Shown here: positions 16,439 to 27,800 of the stretch, one piece after another | How the letters are laid out: each line of letters begins with the position of its first letter | Numbering within the stretch: the first letter of the stretch is position 1 | Source of the DNA: a virus | Virus record (IMG/VR): IMGVR_UViG_3300051212_000522 | Span: 1 to 47,808 of that record | Length of the DNA stretch: 47,808 nt | Strand: one strand, 5' to 3' | The notes under the pieces: generated by a model | Database searches by the model: none | Told to the model about the DNA's origin: nothing | Seen by the model: the letters and a program-made list of their open reading frames with translations, nothing else | Made by a program: the position numbers and the translations under genes

Positions 16439-19400
16439 ATGCCCAATTTAAATTCCAGCCCATATTACGATGATTTTAATGTAACTAAGGGATACTATAA
16501 AGTTCTTTTTAGACCTGGATATTCTATCCAAGCTAGAGAACTGACAGGATTACAATCTATTTTACAAAATCAAATAGAGAATTTTGGCAAAGCAACATAT
16601 AAACAAGGACAAATGGTTGTCCCTGGAGAAATTTCTTTTAATAATAAATTAGATTATGTAAAATTATCTTCAGTTTCCGAAGTTGCAGTAAATAATGGTG
16701 GTGTTGTAGTTTTTCAAAAATACGATATTAAAAATTTAGTAGGTACAAATATTAGAGGATTATCTTCTGGGGTTGCGGCTACTGTTGTTTCTTATGGTTA
16801 TGCATCAGAAACTGAATCTGATATTTTATATGTAAAATATACAAATAGTGGAGATGCTAAGAATGAATCTACTTTTAGACAAGGAGAAACTCTAGAATCT
16901 ATTGATATTTTAGATGGTCCGCTATTAGTTGTTGGTACAGATGGTAGCGTGTTGCCTTCTAGTATTGATATACTAAATTATGATACAGGAGAAATAAAAA
17001 ATGAACCTAGTACTGCTTTAGGTTATGCATCTGCAGTAAAAGTAGAATCTGGAGTTTATTTTGTAAATGGGTATTTTGTCAACAATTTAGAAGAAACTAT
17101 TGTAGTTGACAAATATTATCAAAAACCTTCAGTAAAAGTTGGATTTAATATTACAGAATCTTTAATTACTCCAGAAGAAGATTCTAGTTTATATGATAAT
17201 TCAAAAGGATTTTCAAACTTTTCTGCTCCAGGTGCTCATAGATTACAAATTAAATTAGATTTAATTACATATCCATATGATTTTAAAACGGATGATAAAT
17301 TTATCCAATTAGTTTCCATTAAAAATGGAGAAATTCAGAATTTACTTAAACCAACAGAGTATTCACTATTAGAGGAAACTCTAGCAAGAAGAACATATGA
17401 TGAATCTGGAAATTATGTCGTAGATAATTTTAGTATAGATCTAAAGGAATATTATCAAAATTCTAACAATCTATTTGGAATGTATCCTTTGAATATTGAA
17501 AAAAATACTGTCAACAACAAAACCATCGAAGAAGCAGATTCTTTAATGGTGGCAAGAATTGGTTCTGGCAAAGCTTATGTAAAAGGATATGAAATTATCA
17601 ATAAAGATGTAAAAGATATTGTTGTAGAAAAAGCTAGAGATTCTGTACTAAAAGAAAAAAATAGAATTAAAACAGAATCTCTGTCTTACTTTAATGTAAG
17701 TAATGTTTTTAGTTCCATTCCTTTAAATAGTGAAGGAGAAGATTTAAATTCATATCCAACTGTTTTCTTCAATTCAGTATTTAATGACGGAAGATATGGA
17801 TTTGTAAATCAGTATAGAAATAATTCTGGAACTGTTTTACCATATTCCAGAAGAGGAAAAGAATTTACTACTGATGATGGCATCAGAACAATATATGTTA
17901 GTTTGAATGGAGATCAACCAACATATCCAACAAGTTCTATTCTAGGAACAAATTTGTGGTGGGTAGTAGCCAAAGCACCTACTACTACATCTCAAGCAAA
18001 TACAGTAGCATATGGCACAATTATAGATTACAAAATTGTCAAAAGACCAGAAATTTCAAATGATACTTCAACCCAATATGTTGAATTTACTATAATCGGC
18101 AAGAAAACAGAATTATCTTTATTAAAAGAATTTGATGTTGACGGCAATAGTTTTAGAAGGGAATTATTAACTTCACAATCATTAGCACAGCAATTTTATA
18201 AAGCAAATCAACCAGCAGCTTATGCTACGGTTGTTGATTGGAATGAAACTGTCACTCCTATAGTAGGTTTTTGCAAACCAAAAGATTTTTCATTGATAGA
18301 AAAAGGAAATGGATTTAATATAGATACTGATATAATTCTTTCCCAAGGAAAAAAATCAGGTGGAGAAAAAGAATATTCTTCAGTATTCAGATTTTCTTAT
18401 TTTAATCCAATATTTTTTACAAGATTAACGTTAGATACTGTATTAGATGGTAATTCTTTTGGAATTGGTAAATACGTTACTGGTCTTACTAGTGGTGCTT
18501 ATGGAATTATTGAAGGAAAATCTGGCGATAATTATAATTTTGAAAATATTTTATTTGTAAAAACAATTTCAGGAGAATTTAAACCTGGAGAAACATTATT
18601 AGATGAAAATGCAAATTCCAGAAGAATTGCAACTGAAGGAACTATATCGCATTTTAAAGTTTTACAAAGAGGAGCTAATTATACAGATAACAGTAAAATA
18701 TCTGTAAACGGAGTTGAATATAGCGGTGCTGCAATAGAAATAAAAAGACCGACAGGATCATCAACAATTTATAGTGTTTCTGTCAAAGATAGAGATTTAG
18801 TTTCTTCTACATTTTCAATAACTCCTTCTGTAACAGCATCTAATGGATCAGGAGCAGTAATAATTCCAGTATTATTCAGAAATACGGTATTCACATACAC
18901 ACCAAAAAATGTAAAATCAATTCATTCTAAATTTGGTGCAAATAATAAATATATTTTTACGGCTGATGTAGAATCATTTAATGCCAAATACTACGAAAAT
19001 AAAAAAATAACTGATAGTACATTTTCTGGTACGTTAGGTTATAAGTATATTGAGTGCAATAGTTTTTCCGCAGATCCTTCTAAAGATTTATCGCAAGGAG
19101 ATATAATACAATTAGCATATTCTGATAATACCACATTCAGAGCAACAGTATTATATGTAAATCCACCACAAGGACTTAACAAATCTAGAATATACTTAGA
19201 TACAGCGTTATTACAATCAGTATCAGCAACAGATGTAGTTAGAGTTCGATCAACTATTGAAAATAGTAGTAGATCAACTTTAATAATACCATCTGGAGCA
19301 AAGTATGTAAATTCTATTGTAAATAGTCCAGAAGATTCAAAAATAACTTATTTTTTAAGAAGAGATTTTATTACTAAATTATCAACTAATGGGGGAAAGA

Positions 19401-22400
19401 TAACTTTTGCTGCACAACTTCCATATGGGACGCAATCTTTTAGTCCATTTAGTGAAAACAATTTCTTAATTACTATATTAGATCCAGATAAAACAAGTAA
19501 CCCAAACACCACAGTAGATCAAGGTGATATAATTTACTTAAAATCGGATCAGGTGTCTATATCATCTTCAGTTGATGACGCAACTGGAACTACTTCGGGG
19601 AGCGTATCTATATCTTTACCTTTAGATTTCTTTGGAACAATTAACAATTTTGATACTTTCAAATTAAAATTAACTGCAACTATTCAAGTAGATAAATCAA
19701 AACCAAGATTAAAATCAGTAGTTAGAAATAAAAAATTAGTTATTTACTCTCCAGGAGATAAGTTAATTCCATTTAGGGGGGTAGATTTAGAAGGAAGTAC
19801 TTCAGATGTACTTTCTTATTCCGATGTATTTAATTTCAAAGCAGTTTATGAAGGGTCTTCTACCGTACCACCTTCAGTTGATGCAGACGGAAATCTAGTA
19901 TCGGGAACTGATATAACAGATAAATTCACTTTTGATGATGGACAAAGAGATACGTTTTATGACGTAGCTAGATTAATTTTAAAACCAGGATACACAGCGC
20001 CAACTGGTCAATTAATAATTATTTTTGATTATTTTGAACATTCTCAAGGAGATTTTTGTACAGTAGATTCTTATTTACATGAAGCAGGAGTTTCTTTAGA
20101 AGAAATTCCTTCATTTAGTTCAAATGTTTACGGAAAAGTATCTTTAGCAGATGTTTTTGATTTCAGACCAAAAGTAGACAGTACAACAATCGTAGAAGGA
20201 TATCAAGATACAAGTTTATTAAGTTCTCCCCAATCATTTACAAAATCTGGCGGCATTATTGCGGGCACGCTAGCAATTGATTCAAATTTAAGTTACAATT
20301 TAACATTTAATTTAAAACAATATCAAGATAGAATAGATGGAATATTTTTAAACAAAAAAGGAGAATTTTTTGTTAAAAAAGGAAATCCAGCTTTAAATCC
20401 AACTAAACCATCTGATGTAGAAGATTCAATGGTTTTATATTATTTGTATATACCTGCTTACACAGCATCTGCGTCTTTAGTTAATACTATTCCAGTTGAC
20501 AATAAGAGATATACGATGCGTGACATTGGTAAATTAGAAAAGAGAATAGAAAGATTAGAATCATATACTATGTTGAGTATTTTAGAGCAACAGGCTCTAA
20601 ACACACAAATTAAAGATGATTTTGGATTAGAAAAAGAAAAGAGTGGATTTGCTGTCGATAGTTTTGATACTCATAAATTGGGTAATCTCTCTTCTAGTGA
20701 TTACAAATGTGCTATTGATCCACAACAATCCGTTTTAAGACCAAGATCAATAGAATCATGTATTGATTTGGAAGAGTTAAATTACAGAGATGAAGAAAGA
20801 GTTTTAGATGGATATGTAATTAATAATGGTGTAGTTACACTTCCATATACAGATGTATCTGTAATTAAAAATGAATTTGCGACTCAAACCATAAATCCCA
20901 ATCCATTTGGAGTATCTCAATATGTTGGAGATGCGAAAATACATCCTATAATGGATACTTGGTATGAAGACAAGATTTTCCCCAATATTTTAAATAATGA
21001 CTCGAAAATATTTTCAGTATTTTATGCAAAAAAAGATTCTACAGAAGGGATTTCTAGCGTTTTCAATAATTATATTATAAATTGGATCGGAACAAATAGA
21101 GTATTTTACAATACTTCAACATTAAATGATACTAATTTTGCATCTTCTGCAACAACTACTAATGCTAGTACTTCAAGTTCATCTAATGTAAGTCCACAAA
21201 ATAATGAACAAGCTAAAGGAACGTCAGCAACATCATCAAACAATTCTTTAGTATCATCAACTATTCAATACTATTGTAGATCTAGAGAAGTAAAATTTGT
21301 ATTGTCTAGAATGAAGCCAAATACTAGATTTTATGTTTACTTTGATGGTAAATCTATAGATAAATGGGTTGCTCAAGATTTTAAATTTACTGGCATTGCA
21401 GGAAATTCTTTAGGAGCATTTGGATCAGAATTTACAACAGATTCTAATGGTAACGCTAGTGGTATTATAATTGTTCCATCTGGATATCCGCCCCAAACAA
21501 ATTCTTTGTGGACTGGAGACATAAAAACTTTAGATTACGATTTAAGTCAAAATCCATTATATTTTATTACTGGCAAAAAAACTATAAAATTTACTTCTGA
21601 TTCATCTGGAAACACAAATGAAAATGCTACTACTTACGCAGAAATTGTATATTATGTTACTGGAAATACTCCAGAAAATCCAAGTTCGATTGTTTCCACT
21701 AGTCCAGCAAAATTAAAAGGTTCTGAGGGATTACAGAGTGTAAGCACATCTACTGGAGGATCAACTAACGTAAAACCATCTCCATTATCACAAACATTTA
21801 AGGTACAAAATTATCCTGGTGGTGTTTTTCTTACTGGAATGGATTTATTCTTTAACAAGAAAAGTTCTACAATACCAATTAGAGTTTATTTAACTAATGT
21901 AGAAAGTGGAAAACCTGGAAAATATATTATCCCAGGTTCAGAAAGTTTTATAACTCCTGATACATATCTAAGAGTATATACAAACGGACAATTAAAAATA
22001 AAAAAAGGAGAAAGCGTAACAGGATTTTCTTCCAGTGCTTCTGGTCCAGTATTAAATATTGTTGATAAAAATGGAAACGATGTGGATTTATCTACTACTA
22101 ATGAATTTACATTAGATAACGATCAAGTATATACTTTAATTCTTTCTAATAATAATGGAAAAACATTTTTACAAAACGAAGACCTATCGTTTACATCATT
22201 GACAGAATATAATGCCAAAAACAATACTGATTTAAGATTAATTATTGCTAAAGATTCTGGACGTGTTTCTTCGTTAAGAATTAATAATTGTGGAGTTGGT
22301 TATGAAGATGCTTTGATTATTATAGAAAGTCCTCAATTAGTAGGTGGCACTACTGCAACCGCCTCAATATCTGTCTCTGGAGGCAACGTATATGACGTTG

Positions 22401-24619
22401 TATTGGGCGTAACTGGATCGGGGTATACCGATGCCCCAGCAGTTATTATCAAGGGCACAGGATCGTCTGCTAGCGGTGCTGTAGTTCAATCTTTCATCAC
22501 TATTGATACTCCAGCTGTACGAATGGGAGTTGCTGTAGACGAAGAAACTACTCAATCAACTATAGCAACAAAGTTTAAATTTGATTATCCAGTATATTTA
22601 CAGAATGACACCGAATATGCTTTTGCTATAGAAACAGATTCTAATGATTATGCTATTTGGTCTTCTAAATTAGGAGATGTAGAGGTATCCACAAAATCTT
22701 CAGTTACTAGTCAACCATTATTGGGATCTGTATTCAAATCTCAAAATACTGATGAATGGACTGAAGATATCTTCGAAGATATCAAATTTACCTTATATAG
22801 AGCCCAATTCTCAATAGATAAATCTTGCACTTTAAAATTAAAAAATAAAGAATTGGGATATGAATTTTTACAAGAAAACCCATTCAGTACAAGTGGATAT
22901 TCAGATTCTACTGCCACATCTACATTGTTCAGAAATAATAACAAAATAGTATTTGTTAATCATAAAAATCATGGTTTTGATTATACTAGTAAATCTTATG
23001 TCAATTTTAAACAATGCGATAGTGTTGGGGGAATAGATTCTTCTATTTTAAATTTTGGTTTATTTACAATTAAAAATTGTGGACTAGAATCTTATACTAT
23101 TGATGTAGGATCTAGATCAACTGAAGATGCTAACGGAGGAGGAAGTAGAATACTATCCACTTACAATAGAAAATTTGAAAAAATATATCCACAAATTGCA
23201 ATATTGAATTTTGATCAAACTTCTATTGAATCATATATAAAAACTACAAATATAGAATCTATTGATGATTTAAATCCTGTTTTTACTTCATATACTCAAT
23301 CATCAGATAACGATGGATATGAAAATACTTATATAAATCAAGAACAAATCTTTACTTCTCAAAAAGTGATTGCTTCTCGCATCAATGAGTTAAAAAATAA
23401 TTTAACAAATTCATTTGAACTAAAGTTATCTCTTTCTTCGGAAAAAAATTATTTGTCGCCTGTCGTAGATCTTCGCGGAAGTTCCGTAAAATTAGTAACT
23501 AATGTTGTAGAAAAATCATCTGGTTATGAAGATCGTTATGGAAGAAGAGATCAATCTATCACATTTAGACCAGTTTATAAAATAACCTATGCTGGCGGAG
23601 GATTAAACGCTCCTCCTTTATCTGATATTGTTGGAACCGCAGAAACAGTAAAAGTTGTTAGAGGAAATTCTTCTAAAGCAAGAGCAACTATAGTAAAAAT
23701 AGATAGAGCTAATAATAAATTATGGGTTAAAATGTCAACCGATGTGGTATTTACTGGCGGAGAAACATTAATATTTGAATCATTTAGCACTAGCTCTTCA
23801 TATTCTGACTTAGCAACTTCTTCATCAGGAATAACAGTTTCCACAGGAGGAATAGAAGAAGTCGTATTTACATTTAGTGCAGGAGACATTATTAGTATTT
23901 ACGATAAGAATGATTTGACAAAAACGTATAATAATGTTATTAGCGGTAAAGTAATTAGATGGGATTCAAAGAAAAAAATATTGGTAGTATCAAATAACAA
24001 ACAACCTATTAATAATAATTATATTGCATCTAATGCAAATAGTCCTTACTCTAGAGTTACATATGCTACAACTGCTTTGCAACCATCTACCGTCCAGCAA
24101 ACAGACATTATGAGAGTAGGTGATTTGGTATCATATGACAACCAACCTACTGATGAAAAAGTATTTTTAGAAATTAAAAATATTGATTATACGACGGGAA
24201 TACTTTATGTTGATGAGTTATCATCAAAAAATAGTTCTTCGGTTGCAAAATACACTACTAAAGAAATTTCATTGCAGAATCCATCAGATAGAATTGATGT
24301 ACGTTTGAAATCAAATCTATTTTCAAAAGATGATATAATTGTTCTTTATAAAATAAAACCCGCTAGTTCTCAATCTAATTTTGAAGATTTGGATTGGAAT
24401 TATTTTAATACTTCTGGAAATGCAGATGTAGATGTTTTACCTTCTAGCGACAATTTTATTTCTGGAGATTTGGAAACTCAAGAATCATATAAAGAATACA
24501 AATATAGTGCATCTAATTTAAATGCATTTTCTTCTTATGCTATTAAAATTGTTTTAAGAAGTTCAAATCCCGTTTATGTTCCAAAAGTTCAAGACGTTAG
24601 AGTAATTGCTTCGTATTAA
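16439..24619 (+). CDS. Giant DUF4815-type virion structural protein (2726 aa)
   Basis: The N-terminus (SSPYYDDFNVTKGYYKVLFR, then GYSIQARELTGLQSILQNQI) matches the start of DUF4815 proteins found next to gp8 in T4-like marine phages. Further conserved blocks are the helix KLEKRIERLESYT at 1365, GFAVDSF at 1403, LSRMKPNTRFYVYFDG at 1622, VFLTGMDLFF at about 1796, and SQPLLGSVFKSQN at 2091 followed by DIKFTLYRAQF. A Ser/Thr/Asn-rich linker lies at about 1565-1605. The protein is mostly beta-rich and large for its family. It is probably part of the outer baseplate or a fibre attachment. It starts after a 42-base gap behind gp8 with a weak ribosome site. The last base of its TAA stop is the A of the next ATG. 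Confidence 0.78.
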   Translation: MPNLNSSPYYDDFNVTKGYYKVLFRPGYSIQARELTGLQSILQNQIENFGKATYKQGQMVVPGEISFNNKLDYVKLSSVSEVAVNNGGVVVFQKYDIKNLVGTNIRGLSSGVAATVVSYGYASETESDILYVKYTNSGDAKNESTFRQGETLESIDILDGPLLVVGTDGSVLPSSIDILNYDTGEIKNEPSTALGYASAVKVESGVYFVNGYFVNNLEETIVVDKYYQKPSVKVGFNITESLITPEEDSSLYDNSKGFSNFSAPGAHRLQIKLDLITYPYDFKTDDKFIQLVSIKNGEIQNLLKPTEYSLLEETLARRTYDESGNYVVDNFSIDLKEYYQNSNNLFGMYPLNIEKNTVNNKTIEEADSLMVARIGSGKAYVKGYEIINKDVKDIVVEKARDSVLKEKNRIKTESLSYFNVSNVFSSIPLNSEGEDLNSYPTVFFNSVFNDGRYGFVNQYRNNSGTVLPYSRRGKEFTTDDGIRTIYVSLNGDQPTYPTSSILGTNLWWVVAKAPTTTSQANTVAYGTIIDYKIVKRPEISNDTSTQYVEFTIIGKKTELSLLKEFDVDGNSFRRELLTSQSLAQQFYKANQPAAYATVVDWNETVTPIVGFCKPKDFSLIEKGNGFNIDTDIILSQGKKSGGEKEYSSVFRFSYFNPIFFTRLTLDTVLDGNSFGIGKYVTGLTSGAYGIIEGKSGDNYNFENILFVKTISGEFKPGETLLDENANSRRIATEGTISHFKVLQRGANYTDNSKISVNGVEYSGAAIEIKRPTGSSTIYSVSVKDRDLVSSTFSITPSVTASNGSGAVIIPVLFRNTVFTYTPKNVKSIHSKFGANNKYIFTADVESFNAKYYENKKITDSTFSGTLGYKYIECNSFSADPSKDLSQGDIIQLAYSDNTTFRATVLYVNPPQGLNKSRIYLDTALLQSVSATDVVRVRSTIENSSRSTLIIPSGAKYVNSIVNSPEDSKITYFLRRDFITKLSTNGGKITFAAQLPYGTQSFSPFSENNFLITILDPDKTSNPNTTVDQGDIIYLKSDQVSISSSVDDATGTTSGSVSISLPLDFFGTINNFDTFKLKLTATIQVDKSKPRLKSVVRNKKLVIYSPGDKLIPFRGVDLEGSTSDVLSYSDVFNFKAVYEGSSTVPPSVDADGNLVSGTDITDKFTFDDGQRDTFYDVARLILKPGYTAPTGQLIIIFDYFEHSQGDFCTVDSYLHEAGVSLEEIPSFSSNVYGKVSLADVFDFRPKVDSTTIVEGYQDTSLLSSPQSFTKSGGIIAGTLAIDSNLSYNLTFNLKQYQDRIDGIFLNKKGEFFVKKGNPALNPTKPSDVEDSMVLYYLYIPAYTASASLVNTIPVDNKRYTMRDIGKLEKRIERLESYTMLSILEQQALNTQIKDDFGLEKEKSGFAVDSFDTHKLGNLSSSDYKCAIDPQQSVLRPRSIESCIDLEELNYRDEERVLDGYVINNGVVTLPYTDVSVIKNEFATQTINPNPFGVSQYVGDAKIHPIMDTWYEDKIFPNILNNDSKIFSVFYAKKDSTEGISSVFNNYIINWIGTNRVFYNTSTLNDTNFASSATTTNASTSSSSNVSPQNNEQAKGTSATSSNNSLVSSTIQYYCRSREVKFVLSRMKPNTRFYVYFDGKSIDKWVAQDFKFTGIAGNSLGAFGSEFTTDSNGNASGIIIVPSGYPPQTNSLWTGDIKTLDYDLSQNPLYFITGKKTIKFTSDSSGNTNENATTYAEIVYYVTGNTPENPSSIVSTSPAKLKGSEGLQSVSTSTGGSTNVKPSPLSQTFKVQNYPGGVFLTGMDLFFNKKSSTIPIRVYLTNVESGKPGKYIIPGSESFITPDTYLRVYTNGQLKIKKGESVTGFSSSASGPVLNIVDKNGNDVDLSTTNEFTLDNDQVYTLILSNNNGKTFLQNEDLSFTSLTEYNAKNNTDLRLIIAKDSGRVSSLRINNCGVGYEDALIIIESPQLVGGTTATASISVSGGNVYDVVLGVTGSGYTDAPAVIIKGTGSSASGAVVQSFITIDTPAVRMGVAVDEETTQSTIATKFKFDYPVYLQNDTEYAFAIETDSNDYAIWSSKLGDVEVSTKSSVTSQPLLGSVFKSQNTDEWTEDIFEDIKFTLYRAQFSIDKSCTLKLKNKELGYEFLQENPFSTSGYSDSTATSTLFRNNNKIVFVNHKNHGFDYTSKSYVNFKQCDSVGGIDSSILNFGLFTIKNCGLESYTIDVGSRSTEDANGGGSRILSTYNRKFEKIYPQIAILNFDQTSIESYIKTTNIESIDDLNPVFTSYTQSSDNDGYENTYINQEQIFTSQKVIASRINELKNNLTNSFELKLSLSSEKNYLSPVVDLRGSSVKLVTNVVEKSSGYEDRYGRRDQSITFRPVYKITYAGGGLNAPPLSDIVGTAETVKVVRGNSSKARATIVKIDRANNKLWVKMSTDVVFTGGETLIFESFSTSSSYSDLATSSSGITVSTGGIEEVVFTFSAGDIISIYDKNDLTKTYNNVISGKVIRWDSKKKILVVSNNKQPINNNYIASNANSPYSRVTYATTALQPSTVQQTDIMRVGDLVSYDNQPTDEKVFLEIKNIDYTTGILYVDELSSKNSSSVAKYTTKEISLQNPSDRIDVRLKSNLFSKDDIIVLYKIKPASSQSNFEDLDWNYFNTSGNADVDVLPSSDNFISGDLETQESYKEYKYSASNLNAFSSYAIKIVLRSSNPVYVPKVQDVRVIASY

Positions 24620-24828
24620 TGAAAAATTATTTAAAAGTTTTAGATCACGAATTTTTATATCGTGATCAAGAGACAGGTGCCATTATAAATACTAACAAAA
24701 GTATTGACAGCAATAGTAAAATTAATACTACTCAAGTATTAAGAACGTTGCATTCTGATGTGGAGTGTTTAAAAAATGAATTATCCGAAATAAAAAATCT
24801 TCTACGAGAACTAGTAAAAAATGCCTAA
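24619..24828 (+). CDS. Small coiled-coil protein between giant genes (69 aa)
   Basis: ATG 24619 overlaps the upstream TAA by one base and the stop overlaps the next giant gene by 8 bases, so it is translated as part of a coupled chain. Residues 1-35 are polar (VLDHEFLYRDQETGAIINTN). Residues 38-66 form a helix with leucine heptads (VLRTLHSDVECLKNELSEIKN in outline). It could be a trimerisation adaptor or an assembly factor for the neighbouring large proteins. The role is inferred from position only. Confidence 0.65.
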   Translation: MKNYLKVLDHEFLYRDQETGAIINTNKSIDSNSKINTTQVLRTLHSDVECLKNELSEIKNLLRELVKNA

Positions 24829-27800
24829 CAGAGAAATTTTACGAAATAAAACGCTTGAACAGGCAAGATTAATTACAAACCAAATTGGTGTTGATGTCGG
24901 CAATTTGGATAATCTCGATCCAACTTTTAGCGACAAAAGTAATATAGTTAACGTAGTTAATAGTTTAAAAAATACTGCCACTAAAGTAGCTTCTGCTTCA
25001 GACACTACTAGTTCTAGTAATTTAAACATTCCATTTTTAGCAGATACTAGTTCTGCTACTACAGTAAAATATAATTCTACTTTACAATTTCAATCAAACA
25101 CAAATACATTAAAAGCAAAAAATTTCAGTATTAATGATACTGCGGGGCAAATTCGCGTTCCGATTGGTACTGATCAAACTCCATCGATTGTTTTCAACTC
25201 TCCTGGTAGACCAGATGTAGGATTTTATAGAGTAAATAATAGTGATTCTGTCGGTGTAGGTTTTGCTGGGTTATCGCCCCAAATTAAATTTAATGCTGAT
25301 GGAACCATAAGTTCTGCTGGGGTTCAAACAGCAAATGCATCAGAACTTCAATTAACAAATAATACAAAATGTTTATATGTTAGTGAACAAGAATTATATG
25401 CTTCAGATTCTTGGACTAATAATGGACTTAGTTTAAACAAACCATTTAAATCTATTGGTAGAGCTTTATTAGAAGCAGCAAGACAATCTTATGTTGCAGA
25501 TACAGCATCCGATAAAAATAACGATAGATTTGAATATTTTAGTATTATTGTATTTCCTGGTAATTACGAAATTGATAATCGTCCAGGAAAATCTTTATCA
25601 ATTCAAAATGAAATAGATTTTTTTGATTTAAGAACAAACTACGGCCCTTCAGGAAAACTAGCAACAGTTCAAACTCAAACTGCAGTAGTATCGCCAAACA
25701 CTGGATGGTATTTCGCTGGTCTAACAAATACATACACAAATGTATCTGCATCATATGTGTCTGGAAGTAATAATGGAAGTGGGGCAACGTTTAACGTCGA
25801 ATTTACACCAGAAGAAACGATCATTACTGTAAATTCTTTAGGTTCTGGATATTTTGAAAATGAGGTATTAAAAATTTCTGGAGCTTCAATATCTTCACCT
25901 GGAGCAACAAGATCTGATTTAAATATTGTAATTACTTCCCTATTTGACGATAGCGAAATAAAAATTATAGAAAATTTATATCAATTAAATCCACCTTCAG
26001 GTGGAGTAATTGTTCCCAGAGGTACATCCATTGTTGGTCTTGATTTAAGAAAGACCGTAATTAGACCAAAATACGTTCCCGATCCCACTATCCCTCCATC
26101 TGGTGATCATAGAGCTCAAGACGCTGCTAATCTAATTAAATCTAATCGAGAATATATTATTTCAGAAGCTTTTGGATATCTAGAGGCAAATAAAACTAAA
26201 AAATCAATCAGTGCAATCACTAACGGAGCAGTTATAGGTTCTGGACCAGATGAACCAGATGTCTTCACTTGCGTTGCACATGGTTTTGTAGAAAATACTC
26301 CCATAAAATTTTTAAATATTCCTGCAAATACTACACTGCAAGCAAACCAAGTTTATTATGTAGATTATGTGACAGTTGATACTTTTAGAATTAAAAAATC
26401 AAAAAATAGTGCTCCTCTAAGTGATGTCAGAACTTCAACTGCAGTTACGGTTGGTTCTTTGCAAGCATATTCATTTAATGTTGGATCGCAATCATGCAAA
26501 AGAGATATTGGATATTTTATAGATGCACTTGTATATGACCTTTCTAGAGGCGGTAACTCGAAATTATACGACACAGCAGAATTTTATATTGATGGTAAAA
26601 ATACCAAACTAATAAAAGGTGCCACAGAAATTGCAGATACTTTAACGTGCTTAAAATATGCTACCCATTTAGCAGCATCTGCAGTTAGAAATCACGAATT
26701 TAAAATTAAAGGTGGTAAAAATACCAGTAATACAATAACTCTCAATAATGCCACATATGGTATTACGGTAGGAATGAATGTATCTGGAACTGGCGTAAAC
26801 ACTGGAGCAACAATTACTGCAGTAACTTATAATGTTTCTGGAGCAGTATCTTCTTTCACAGTTTCTAGTGCAAATACAACATCATACACCAACCAAGATT
26901 ATACACTTAGCGCAAAACAAAAATACAATTACGGTTTTGTAACTCCATTTACGCAAAGTAAATTTGATGTTTATCCAAATTTTGATAATTCGTATGTATC
27001 ATCTTCTGGAGCAACTACAGAATGCCAAAGTACTGTTAATTCTTTATTTACTTTATACACCTATTACGAAAAAGTTTTATCGTATCCAACAGAATATTTT
27101 ATTCCAGGAGCTAGCAATTTTGTACAAAAAATGTATCCATTTGGATACGATAGGGATTTAGAATCAGCACTGTTTAGAGTTACTGGTGGATGTTATTTTT
27201 GGCAGATGACATTTAAAGATGGTGATACTAGCAATAGACCATATTATGTAAATTCTTCTGGAATTTTAACTCAATATTCACCATTGATTGACGAACCAAC
27301 AAGTTCACAATTAAGTGCATATAAAATTTTATCAGAAAATAGAACAACAATTATTAATGATACATTTACTACATTACAATCCAATGTTACTCATGGATCA
27401 TATGCTACAGAAAAGTGCAAGAGAGATATTGGATATATTTTTGATGCGGTATCTACTGATTTATTTGATGGACCATCAGCAAATGCAAATACATATGATT
27501 CCGTTTTGCTATATTTTAATGCCGAAAGATCTGCATTGTTAAGTAATGGCATTGATTCATTAGCGGAAAGAAATGCTGCCATTTTTGCTTTTGATACATT
27601 AAAATCTAAAATGCAATATTATATTGATGATATAACAATTGATTCTAGAATTAATACTCTAGTTGGATATTTAACAACCGCTTTAAACTCACAAACAACT
27701 TCAAATTTACCTACTAGAGTTACAAACTCCAATACTGGACAATTTCCTTGTAGTCATCACAGATTAGTAGCTTTTAAATTTGCTAATAAACAAGAATTAA